Assembly (NCBI RefSeq): GCF_016313185.1
Contig: NZ_CP066218.1
Location: forward strand, 558,001 to 622,000
Origin: Mycolicibacterium baixiangningiae
Lineage (GTDB): Bacteria > Actinomycetota > Actinomycetes > Mycobacteriales > Mycobacteriaceae
Direction of reading: 5' to 3'
Length of the DNA: 64,000 nucleotides
Both the position numbers and the translations under genes were made by a program. Every line of letters begins with the position of its first letter. Positions within the stretch are counted from its first letter, which is position 1. The notes beneath the pieces were generated by a model, which saw nothing but the letters and a program-made list of their open reading frames with translations, searched no databases and was not told the DNA's origin. Shown here in pieces: positions 16,655 to 24,762 of this stretch.

Positions 16655-18088
16655 TCACGCGGCCGGCGAAGGCGAAGGCATATCGGTGGTGGCTAGCTCG
16701 CGACGAACACGGACGACGCCTACGACGAACAGGGCAACGATCAGACCGATCGCTACCCAGCTGAAAACGGCCGTGGTGCCGGTTCCCGTCGCAACCGAGT
16801 AGCCCAACATGGCTACGAGCGCAAATGCTGTGAACGCCGCCACGACCACGTTGAACGAAAGGCCAGTGCTACGCCACGTGGTGACTGCTCCCGCAACGGC
16901 CATCGCTGTGTAGACGACCAGCCACGAATGAGAAACAAATACGAGGAAATTGATGGTCGCCCCCAGGAGCCCATCAGAACTCAGCAGAACGAAGGCGGCG
17001 AACATGATCGCCGAGACAGCGCCGATCGCGATGGCCGCAACCGACGGCGTGTGGAACTGGGGCTGTATGCGGCCAAGACCCGCTGGCAAATACCCATCCT
17101 GAGCAGCAGTGGCGACCACCCGCGACGAATCGTTCAGATAGGCCAGCAACGATCCCACCGACGAGACCGCCATCAGGACATTGGCAATGTCCCCTAAATA
17201 TCCGACGCCACCGACATTGGCCAAGACGCCAAGCGGAGACACGCCGGCAGCCAACTGATCAGCATTGTTGACCATGATCGGCACCGTCAACAGCGCCGAG
17301 GCCAACGTCGCGACCGTAACGGTCAGGACCAGCGTCAGCACCACCGTGGGCATGGTCGTACGCGGATCGCGGGTTTCCTTGGCCAGCGCGGTCAGGCCCT
17401 CGAAACCGCAGTAGGCGCCGAAGGCAATTACCACGGCTGGGACGAACGCGGCGACGTGGAATCCCTCGAGCGCGAACTGTGCGCCTAGCTGAACACCATG
17501 CTGTATGACTGCCGCCGCAACGATGATTGCCACCAGTGGTAGACACAAGAGCCCCAGAATGATCGCGATGTTAACCGACACCGAGACTCCTCTGCGCTGC
17601 AGGAAGCAGCATCCCGCGACAATCATTACTGCCAGTGAAACCATCACACCGGCAGAGGGATAGGCGATATCAAACTTCGACAGTGAGCTCAACCCGAAGT
17701 ACAACGCAATCGAGAGATAAGTAGTCACCGCGCCGACATATCCCACGAAGAGCGCTGACCCGCCAAGTATCCCGGCGCGGGTGCCCATCTCCAGCCTCAA
17801 GTACGACATGAGTGAGCCCGAAACAACATGCTTGCGAGCGAATTTCACCACGATGAAGGCGAGTACGACGCCGAAAGCCGCGGCCACAGCCGTTGCCAAC
17901 CACGCGCTGTTGCCTCCGATGACGAGGTAGGCCCCTTGCGAGCCGATGAGTCCCGGCAAGCTGAGGGCGGCTAGGCCGAAAAACAGTGCCTGCCACGCAC
18001 TGATACGGCCGGCCGCCAGCGTCGGGCCGGGTTCGGAAGTGCCGGTGGACGGCAGCTCTCCCGCAGATACATCGCGAGCAGTTGTCAT
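16655..18088 (-). CDS. APC-family permease, second copy
   Basis: 477-residue twelve-segment transporter of the amino-acid/polyamine superfamily. After a hydrophilic leader of about 28 residues, ISAWQALFFGLAALSLPGLI begins the membrane part. FGAYCGFEGLTALAKETRDP is the conserved loop after segment 6, comparable to the one in the permease at 12471–13871, to which it is a distant paralogue. It is first in the minus-strand run with the two PhyH oxygenases and divergent from the copper amine oxidase. An amine substrate is inferred from this context. Confidence 0.9.
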   Translation of the reverse strand: MTTARDVSAGELPSTGTSEPGPTLAAGRISAWQALFFGLAALSLPGLIGSQGAYLVIGGNSAWLATAVAAAFGVVLAFIVVKFARKHVVSGSLMSYLRLEMGTRAGILGGSALFVGYVGAVTTYLSIALYFGLSSLSKFDIAYPSAGVMVSLAVMIVAGCCFLQRRGVSVSVNIAIILGLLCLPLVAIIVAAAVIQHGVQLGAQFALEGFHVAAFVPAVVIAFGAYCGFEGLTALAKETRDPRTTMPTVVLTLVLTVTVATLASALLTVPIMVNNADQLAAGVSPLGVLANVGGVGYLGDIANVLMAVSSVGSLLAYLNDSSRVVATAAQDGYLPAGLGRIQPQFHTPSVAAIAIGAVSAIMFAAFVLLSSDGLLGATINFLVFVSHSWLVVYTAMAVAGAVTTWRSTGLSFNVVVAAFTAFALVAMLGYSVATGTGTTAVFSWVAIGLIVALFVVGVVRVRRELATTDMPSPSPAA

Positions 18089-18583
18089 GGTCAGTCCTAG
18101 TGAATCGGCGCCCTAGTGGGCCAAGATGGCGCGTTTGGCACGTGATCAGGCAGACGTCATCGACTGCCACGACAGCAATTCTTGGGTGGGAACCCAAAGA
18201 GAACAACAGATTTGGCGGGCCCCGGCTATAGGACAGCGTCGAAAGGAGCTTCGCCTTTCCGTTTCGAGCGAGCATCGCCCCGAAGCGCTGACTCGAACGG
18301 GTGTCCGAGTCTGGATCGAACTTTGACATGTCATGGCGTCGCCTGCAAGCCGCGCGGCCGTGAATTAATGCTGGCGTTACACAGGCGCGACGGACGTAAC
18401 CGGAGTGGGCTGCCACCCTGCTCCCTGTTACGTTCCCGTGAACGAGCCGCCCCCGCTTGATCAATACTGTTGTCGCGCATAGAGTTCGCACGAAGTCGGA
18501 CATACGTCCTACTTTTGGAGGCGGTTGCGAGCGCTGCCCAGTGGCCTCTGCCGGACTCGACACAACGAAAGGAAGTGCATGCC
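18089..18583. promoter_or_regulatory. Divergent control region between permease and amine oxidase
   Basis: About 495 bp without a convincing gene. It contains TGACATGTCA (18324–18333), a perfect palindrome, and the stronger imperfect palindrome listed separately at 18493–18514. Both sides carry catabolic genes that would be expected to respond to the same inducer. Confidence 0.5.
18493..18514. promoter_or_regulatory. Inverted repeat upstream of the copper amine oxidase
   Basis: AAGTCGGAC-ATAC-GTCCTACTT has 9-bp arms with one mismatch, about 70 bp before the oxidase ATG. Length and symmetry fit a TetR-family operator, and a TetR gene follows the oxidase. Confidence 0.5.
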
Positions 18584-20593
18584 ATGTCACTGAGCGAGGC
18601 CGTGGCCGCGTGGGGTGCCGAAGTCGTAGCCCCGCAGGCGCTTCACCCCCTCGATCCAATCTCTCCTGAGGAATTCAAGCGTGCGCGGGCCATCCTCGAA
18701 GAGGCTGGACACTTGGCGCCCGGCATCAGCGTCGCCAGCGTGCACCTCGACGAACCCGAAAAGAAACTCCTGGAGGGGTTCACGCCTACTGACCGCTTCG
18801 AGCGCCGCCTCAGGGTCGTCCTCGTCGATGTCGCAGCCAGCCAGGTTCGAATGGCCGTCGTGTCGGTGACCTCGGGAAACATGTTGTCGTGGAGAAGCTT
18901 CGACGCTTCCCAACCGCCGTACGGGCAACCTGGAATGCTCGCCGGCGAACCGCCAGTGGTCGAGGAACTGGTCCGTGCACACCCTGACTGGCGACGGGCC
19001 ATCGCGCAACGTGGAATCACCGACGCAAGCTTGTCGATCCTGACCACGATGACTCCCGGTTTCTTCGATGTCGCTTCCGAAATCGGGATTCGGGTTTACC
19101 GCGTGCTGACGTTGCATCGTGAGGCGAATGAGGACAACCCTTGGGCGCGACCAGTCGACGGACTCGTCGTCAACGTCGACATGACCAACCGCAGAGTGAT
19201 CGAAGTGATCGATTACGGTGTCGCACCGATCCCCTCGGATCCCGGAATTCTCACCAATGGCGTTGAGGGCCGCTTCCGGCAGGACGTCAAGCCGTTGGAG
19301 ATCACCCAGCCCGAGGGCGCCAGCTTTACCGTCGAAGGGCGATATGTCTGTTGGCAGAAGTGGTCTTTTCGCATCGGATTCGATGTTCGCGAAGGACTGG
19401 TTCTGCATCAAATCCGCTATGACGATGACGGGCGCTCTCGGCCGATCATCCATCGCGCCTCAATAGCTGAAATGGTTGTCCCGTACGGCGATCCACACCC
19501 TGCACGGCGATGGATCAACTATTTCGACGCCGGCGAGTATTACCTGGGCCGCTCGGCAAGCTCCCTGACATTGGGCTGCGACTGCCTAGGCGAGATTCAC
19601 TATTTCGACGCGGTCCTGCCTGATGACCAAGGGATGCCCTACACAGCAGGCAATGTCGTCTGTATGCACGAAGAGGACTACGGCGTGCTGTGGAAGCATG
19701 ACGAATTCTTCACGGGTGTATCAGTGACGCGACGGTCACGCCGCCTGGTGGTGTCGTTCTTCGCCGCCATCGGCAACTACGACTACGGATTCTTCTGGTA
19801 CCTGTACCAGGACGGTACGATCCAGTTCGAAGCCAAGCTGACCGGCATCGTATTCGCCAATACGCAACTCGAGGGTGTCGTCAACCCGCACGCCGCCCAG
19901 GTGGCACCTGGCATCGTCGCGCCGTTTCATCAGCACTTGTTCTGTGCGCGACTACATATGCAGGTCGACGGGGAACGCAACCGGGTGGAAGAACTCGACG
20001 TCGTCGCAGACCAGATGGGCCCGGACAACCCGTACGGCAACGCCTTCCGCGTGCACTCCACTCTGCTTGACCGCGAATCCACCGCCGCGCGGGTGGCTGA
20101 TCAGGCCGCGTCACGGGTCTGGAAGATATCGAGCACTGACACGGTCAACCGCCTCGGGCAGTCCCCGGCCTACAAGCTGGTACCGCACAGCACACCGACC
20201 CTCTTAGCCAATCCGGACTCACCGATCGCGGCCCGCGCGCACTTTGCGACGAAAAACCTGTGGGTGACCCGCTACCGTCCCGACGAACGCTATCCCGCAG
20301 GTGATTTCCCGAATCAACATCACGGTGGCGACGGCCTGCCGCGGTACCAGGTCGCCGACGAAGGCTTGGACGGCGAGGACATCGTCGTGTGGCACACCTT
20401 CGGCACGACTCACATCACCAGGCCCGAAGACTGGCCAGTCATGCCCGTCGAGTACACCGGATTCACGCTGAAGCCGGTGGGATTCTTCAACCAAAACCCT
20501 GCAATGGACGTGCCGGCGCCGACGCCGACAGCAGGGCACTGTGGCCACGTTTCCTCCCCGCCGAAGGATGCCAGTACATTTGAGCCGACTTAG
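18584..20593 (+). CDS. Copper amine oxidase (topaquinone)
   Basis: Enzyme of about 669 residues that oxidises a primary amine to the aldehyde with release of ammonia and hydrogen peroxide. YFDAGEYYLGRSAS holds the catalytic-base Asp. GNYDYGFFWYLYQDG holds the Asn-Tyr-Asp site whose Tyr becomes topaquinone. HQHLFCARLHM gives two copper His ligands, and THITRPEDWPVMP the third. EGRYVCWQKWSFRIGFDVRE is also typical. No signal peptide is visible, so it is probably cytoplasmic. The ATG at 18584 follows AAAGGA; an upstream in-frame GTG at 18470 would add 38 unrelated residues. Divergent from a permease and followed by a TetR gene. Confidence 0.95.
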   Translation: MSLSEAVAAWGAEVVAPQALHPLDPISPEEFKRARAILEEAGHLAPGISVASVHLDEPEKKLLEGFTPTDRFERRLRVVLVDVAASQVRMAVVSVTSGNMLSWRSFDASQPPYGQPGMLAGEPPVVEELVRAHPDWRRAIAQRGITDASLSILTTMTPGFFDVASEIGIRVYRVLTLHREANEDNPWARPVDGLVVNVDMTNRRVIEVIDYGVAPIPSDPGILTNGVEGRFRQDVKPLEITQPEGASFTVEGRYVCWQKWSFRIGFDVREGLVLHQIRYDDDGRSRPIIHRASIAEMVVPYGDPHPARRWINYFDAGEYYLGRSASSLTLGCDCLGEIHYFDAVLPDDQGMPYTAGNVVCMHEEDYGVLWKHDEFFTGVSVTRRSRRLVVSFFAAIGNYDYGFFWYLYQDGTIQFEAKLTGIVFANTQLEGVVNPHAAQVAPGIVAPFHQHLFCARLHMQVDGERNRVEELDVVADQMGPDNPYGNAFRVHSTLLDRESTAARVADQAASRVWKISSTDTVNRLGQSPAYKLVPHSTPTLLANPDSPIAARAHFATKNLWVTRYRPDERYPAGDFPNQHHGGDGLPRYQVADEGLDGEDIVVWHTFGTTHITRPEDWPVMPVEYTGFTLKPVGFFNQNPAMDVPAPTPTAGHCGHVSSPPKDASTFEPT

Positions 20594-20618
20594 ACCGAGA
20601 TGAAGGGTGACATAGCGG

Positions 20619-21230
20619 ATGCCGTACGTCCGCGCCGAAGATCGGCGTGCTCAGGCGACTGAAGCTGCGGTGCGTGTCATCACCCGCGACGGTATCGGCG
20701 CGGCTTCTCTACGCCGGATCGCCAGCGAAGCAGGTATACCCTTGTCCAACCTCAGCCACGTCTTCCCGACGAAAGAGGACCTCTTCGCCGAGACCCTCAA
20801 ACGCACGGCCGACGTCCTGCGTCAAGCTGTGTTCGATGTCGGCAAGAACAAGTACGGCACGATCGAGCATCTGGTGTCAGCCGTGATTGAGATGAAGATC
20901 GCCGCACTGGCTGGGGACGGCGACTGGTCGTCCGTCGAGTGGGCTGAGCGGGCTCAGTACGAGCTCTATCTGTGGGCACTGCGTACTCCGGGACGAGCCC
21001 AATTGGCCGCCGAAGACTACCTGTACATCATCGCCGCCATGGAACAGGTATTCCGGGCGCACCTGGCCCAATCCGGAGACATCTCCATCGACCCAGAGAC
21101 GCTTGGCCAGTTGACCGCGGCCATCCTCGACGGGCTCATTCTGCAGGCGCTGTCGGGCAAGCTCCCCGACAGCGTCATTCGACGCGTACCGATGATTGCC
21201 GCGAGCCTGGTCGCCGCGTCTCGAATCTGA
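20619..21230 (+). CDS. TetR/AcrR-family transcriptional regulator
   Basis: 203-residue regulator with an N-terminal helix-turn-helix (GIGAASLRRIASEAGIPLSN followed by LSHVFPTKEDLFAETL) and a helical ligand-binding C-terminal half. It starts 25 nt after the amine oxidase stop, so it is probably co-transcribed and autoregulated. It is the only regulator encoded inside the amine module and the natural candidate for the palindrome at 18493–18514. Confidence 0.9.
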   Translation: MPYVRAEDRRAQATEAAVRVITRDGIGAASLRRIASEAGIPLSNLSHVFPTKEDLFAETLKRTADVLRQAVFDVGKNKYGTIEHLVSAVIEMKIAALAGDGDWSSVEWAERAQYELYLWALRTPGRAQLAAEDYLYIIAAMEQVFRAHLAQSGDISIDPETLGQLTAAILDGLILQALSGKLPDSVIRRVPMIAASLVAASRI

Positions 21231-21770
21231 CGAGCCGGGCCAGGCGCTGCCAGTGGCAGCGGTCTTCCAGAGGTTGACAGGCTTACGTCACCCACCGATA
21301 TTCGACCGAATTAGCCCGGCAGCTCGTGTCAACGTAGCGGACAGCACGCGCTCGGCCGAGGTTGCGGAGATGGGGGTTGCGTTCTCGATTTCACCGCTAT
21401 CTTGTGCTCTTTCTTCAACCACCGGGGATGCTCGTCGAGCAAGTCTAAGACCGCACTCGGCTTCGCCGGATTGAGGTGGTGAAGCGCGGAGAGAAGCGCC
21501 GACTTGCCGGCTCATTCTTGCCGCGATGCAGGTCACGTCGCCAACAGTCGCCGGCTCGGAATCCACGATGTTGCGAGACATCCCGACGTGGAACGACTCA
21601 AAGTGCACTGGCTCCCCCTACGGCTACGTGCGCGACATTAACCTTGTGAGGCACGCGCGCATTACGGTCTACATCTGACACGTTGCCGGATCGGCGTAGC
21701 TGACTACGGGGCCGTCACGGACCGAGCGCCCCGGATAGGCGGCTACCGGATGAGAGCACCCTGGTAGATA
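21231..21770. other. Non-coding border region with a possible decayed gene fragment
   Basis: About 540 bp between the TetR gene and the tRNA. On the minus strand, roughly 21329–21513, one frame reads AGKSALLSALHHLNPAKPSA and continues VLDLLDEHPRWLKKEHKIAV. This has normal protein composition and a stop at both ends, but no start. It looks like a broken gene rather than a shadow. I do not recognise the family, and no integrase or transposase is readable. Confidence 0.35.
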
Positions 21771-21844
21771 TGGAGCCGATGACGGGAATCGAACCCGCGT
21801 ATTCAGCTTGGGAAGCTGATGTTCTGCCATTGAACTACATCGGC
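21771..21844 (-). tRNA. tRNA-Gly (anticodon CCC)
   Basis: Read on the minus strand, GCCGATG (21844–21838) pairs with CATCGGC (21781–21775) as the acceptor stem, followed by discriminator T and an encoded CCA (21773–21771). The anticodon arm is TCAGC-TTCCCAA-GCTGA, giving CCC, which reads glycine GGG codons. GCGGGTTCGATTCCCGT forms the T arm. The 3' end points toward the accessory region on the left. Confidence 0.95.
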
Positions 21845-21902
21845 CGTACCAGCTCGCACTGGTGATCACGGAGATTATCACTTGGAGCGATACCCTCGTC
21901 GG

Positions 21903-22475
21903 GTGCTGCTCTCTGATCGTGACATCCGGGCCGAGATCGCCTCCGGACGGCTGGCCCTCGATCCGTTCGACGACAGTCTCGTGCAGCCCTCCAGCATCGA
22001 CGTCCGCCTCGACACCCTGTTCCGCGTCTTCAACAACACCCGGTACACCCACATCGACCCGGCCGAGCAGCAGGACGAGCTCACCACCCTCGTCGAACCG
22101 ACCCCCGGCGAACCGTTCGTCCTGCACCCCGGCGAGTTCGTCCTCGGCTCGACCCTTGAAACGTGCACCCTGCCCGACGACCTCGCCGGCCGCCTGGAAG
22201 GCAAGTCCTCACTCGGTCGCCTCGGCCTGCTCACCCACTCCACCGCAGGCTTCATCGACCCAGGCTTCAGCGGCCACATCACCCTCGAGCTGTCCAACGT
22301 CGCCAACCTGCCGATCACACTGTGGCCCGGTATGAAGATCGGCCAGCTCTGCCTGCTGCGGCTGACCAGTCCCGCCGAACACCCCTACGGCAGCGCGAAG
22401 GTCGGCTCGAAGTACCAGGGCCAGCGCGGCCCGACGCCGTCGCGCTCGTACCAGAACTTCATCAAGTCGAGCTGA
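21903..22475 (+). CDS. dcd: dCTP deaminase, dUMP-forming (bifunctional type)
   Basis: 190-residue homotrimeric enzyme converting dCTP to dUMP in thymidylate synthesis. The start is taken as the GTG giving [15 protein letters not shown], which matches the mycobacterial protein in length and N-terminus. [52 protein letters not shown] and [14 protein letters not shown] are the family blocks; the Glu in the [15 protein letters not shown] segment is the expected catalytic residue. It is nearly identical in recalled sequence to M. tuberculosis Dcd (Rv0321), which also diverges from a tRNA-Gly. Confidence 0.97.
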   Translation: MLLSDRDIRAEIASGRLALDPFDDSLVQPSSIDVRLDTLFRVFNNTRYTHIDPAEQQDELTTLVEPTPGEPFVLHPGEFVLGSTLETCTLPDDLAGRLEGKSSLGRLGLLTHSTAGFIDPGFSGHITLELSNVANLPITLWPGMKIGQLCLLRLTSPAEHPYGSAKVGSKYQGQRGPTPSRSYQNFIKSS

Positions 22476-22538
22476 CGTTGACTCCGCGTCCAGGGCGCGG
22501 ATGTGCGAGAAGTCGACACCGTGAGCGCAGAGCCAATT

Positions 22539-22564
22539 GCCCGGGAATGTGAACTGACCCGGGC
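22539..22564 (+). terminator. Short GC hairpin after dcd
   Basis: GCCCGGG (22539–22545) and CCCGGGC (22558–22564) pair across 12 nt, about 65 nt after the dcd stop. There is no T-run. Confidence 0.4.
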
Positions 22565-22738
22565 TGGTTGTCGTAGTCCCGAGTAGGGTTTTCTCCTACG
22601 GGGAACGCAGTGCGATCAGCTAACGCCGTGTCCTGTAACGACCACGCTGTTCGCGTCGATAAGTATCTAGTTGTCGGCTCGTTCGGTTCGGGCGCGCCGC
22701 GGCCAGATAACCGATATAGCAAACTTTTGGAGGACTTG

Positions 22739-24433
22739 GTGGACATCGTACTTGGTGTCTCGATGACACCGAAGACGGTCCGCATGGTGCTGGTCGAAGG
22801 CGAGAAGGCCGACGGTGCGACCGTCGACTACGACGTCTTCGACATCAGTGCTGTCGAAGGTTCAGCAACGTCAAGCGCGGCCGATCAGGTCGTCGCGGCG
22901 GTGCTGGGCACGCAGGAGAGCGCCGCCGCCGGCGGCCACCATCTGAGGTCGATCGGCGTGACGTGGAGTGACCACGCCGAGGCGGCCGCTCTGCGCGACA
23001 CGCTGACAGCCCGCGGGATCGAAGACGTCATGCTCGTCTCTGAGGGCCACGCCGCCGCATCGCTGGCCCAGGCCGTCGGCCGCGCTGTCGGCTACGCCAC
23101 CACGGCGCTGTTCTTCATCGACCGCGACACCGCGACCCTCTCGGTCGTCCAGACCGACGACGGCTCGGTCACCAAGGTGCTCAGCCGCAGCCTGCACAGC
23201 ACCGACGCCATGGCCGTGCTGGCCGAGATGGCCGCCGCCGTCGACGCGCAGGACGCGCCGCCGCAAGGCATGTTCGTCGTCGGCTCCGGCGTCGACGTCA
23301 CCGAGGTCAAGGCGCACCTCGAGCGTCTGCTGTCGCTCCCGGTCAACGCCCCGGAAGAGGCCGAACTGGCGCTCGCCCGCGGTGCCGCCCTGGCCTCCGC
23401 GCATGCCCCCGCCTTCGAGGCGTCGACCGTCGGGCTGGCCTACTCGCAGGACCCCGACGACGGGACCACCGCGGGCGGTTCCTACGCTGCGTTCGGCGCC
23501 GCCGCCACGCAGATGGCGCCCGCGAGCGTCCCCGCTGTCGCCCCGATGGCCTTCGTCGCACCCGAGGACGCCCGTGCGCCCGCCGAAGAGGAGGGCCGCA
23601 AGCCGTTCCTGCTGGTCGGCAGCGCCCTGTCATCAGTCTTCGTCGTCGGTGTGGTGGCGCTGGTCATTTCGTTGGCGGTGAGCATCCGCCCCACCGCCGA
23701 TCAGCGGCCGAGCCCCGCTGAGGCGGCCATCGTGCCGAGCGTTCAGGCGCCCCGGCCGGCGCCTGCGCCGGAGGCCCAACCGGTGGTCGCGCCCCCGGCC
23801 CCGCCGCCCGAGACCATCAAGGCCCCCATCCCCGTCGTGCAGCAGGCCCCGCAGGCCCCGCCGCGCACTGTGTACGTCGAGAAGGCACCGGCGCCCGCCC
23901 CCGCGGCACCGGCCCCTGCGCCGGCACCCGCGGCGCCCGCTCCCGCACCGGTTCCCGTCGCACCGGTGCCGGCACCGGTCCCGATCGTCCCGGCGCCGGT
24001 GTTCCGGCTGCCCCCGCCGGTCATCCAGCTGCCGCGTCCGCAGCTGCCGCCGATCTTCCGTGACGACGAGCCCGACCGCCCGTCGTGGCCCAAGCCGTGG
24101 ACGCCGCCGTGGGACCCCAAGCCGCAGAAGCCGCCGAAGCAGGAGGAGCCGGACACCCAGTGGCCGCTGCCGCAGCAGCCGACGCGGACGGTGGTGCCCC
24201 AGGTTCCGTCGGTACCGCAGGTGCCCTACGTGCCGCCGGTGCCCCAGGCGCCGTCGAATCCGTACTACCCGCCCTCGGGTGGATCGGGTGGGTCCGGTGG
24301 ATCGGGCGCCGGTTCGGGCTCGAGTCGCGGTGACTACGGATCGGGCTCCGGCTCGTACGACGGCGGCGGATCGTCGTCGTCCGGCGGCGAAGACACGCTG
24401 TGGCCGTTCCCGTCCTTCGGTGGCGGTCACTAA
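22739..24433 (+). CDS. Membrane protein with actin/Hsp70-like domain and Pro/Ala-rich tail (DUF7159-like)
   Basis: 564 residues. The first 270 look like an ASKHA-type domain: DIVLGVSMTPKTVRMVLVEG resembles a phosphate-1 loop, TTALFFIDRDTATLSVVQTD a phosphate-2 loop, and MFVVGSGVDVTEVKAHLERL an adenosine-type motif. One membrane segment follows at about residues 295–320 (LVGSALSSVFVVGVVALVIS). A tail of about 240 residues then goes from PA-rich to PQ/W-rich to GSG-rich. The GTG at 22739 has GGAGG 5 nt before it. The domain plan is that of the Hsp70-like proteins at 41412 and 48819. It resembles the proline-rich M. tuberculosis protein Rv0312 (recollection). Function unknown; ATP binding is unproven. 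Confidence 0.8.
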   Translation: MDIVLGVSMTPKTVRMVLVEGEKADGATVDYDVFDISAVEGSATSSAADQVVAAVLGTQESAAAGGHHLRSIGVTWSDHAEAAALRDTLTARGIEDVMLVSEGHAAASLAQAVGRAVGYATTALFFIDRDTATLSVVQTDDGSVTKVLSRSLHSTDAMAVLAEMAAAVDAQDAPPQGMFVVGSGVDVTEVKAHLERLLSLPVNAPEEAELALARGAALASAHAPAFEASTVGLAYSQDPDDGTTAGGSYAAFGAAATQMAPASVPAVAPMAFVAPEDARAPAEEEGRKPFLLVGSALSSVFVVGVVALVISLAVSIRPTADQRPSPAEAAIVPSVQAPRPAPAPEAQPVVAPPAPPPETIKAPIPVVQQAPQAPPRTVYVEKAPAPAPAAPAPAPAPAAPAPAPVPVAPVPAPVPIVPAPVFRLPPPVIQLPRPQLPPIFRDDEPDRPSWPKPWTPPWDPKPQKPPKQEEPDTQWPLPQQPTRTVVPQVPSVPQVPYVPPVPQAPSNPYYPPSGGSGGSGGSGAGSGSSRGDYGSGSGSYDGGGSSSSGGEDTLWPFPSFGGGH

Positions 24434-24438
24434 GCGCT

Positions 24439-24762
24439 GTGCCGGTTTACGCGCTGAACCTGTTCGACGTCGCCGATCGCGACGAATATCTCGCCTACGC
24501 CCGACAGTCGCCCGCCGCGGTGGCCTCCCACGGGGGCCGCGTCGTCGCCCTCGGGCAGTTCCGCGAATCGGTCACCGGTGACATCGAACCCCGGCAGGTG
24601 CTGATCCTCGTCGAGTGGGAGTCCGAGGAGGCGTTCGACAGCTACCGCGACGACCCCGCTCTGGCCGACCTGCATCCGCACCGCGAGAACGGCTCGTCGC
24701 GCTACATCTGGCATCTGTTCGATCGCTTGGACGATCTGCGGCCGCTCCTTAAGCTCGAGTGA
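24439..24762 (+). CDS. DUF1330 family protein
   Basis: 107 residues with a dimeric alpha/beta-barrel (ferredoxin-like) fold expected from the family; biochemical role unknown. YALNLFDVADRDEYLAYAR, GGRVVALGQF and LILVEWESEEAFDSYRDDP are the characteristic strands and helices. The GTG start lies 5 nt after the upstream stop, and its own TGA shares a base with the ATG of the P450 gene, so translation of all three is probably coupled. Confidence 0.85.
   Translation: MPVYALNLFDVADRDEYLAYARQSPAAVASHGGRVVALGQFRESVTGDIEPRQVLILVEWESEEAFDSYRDDPALADLHPHRENGSSRYIWHLFDRLDDLRPLLKLE

Noticed and set aside
21231..21770. Integrase or transposase next to the tRNA
   Set aside because: Read on both strands; no catalytic Tyr/DDE motif or terminal inverted repeats were found.
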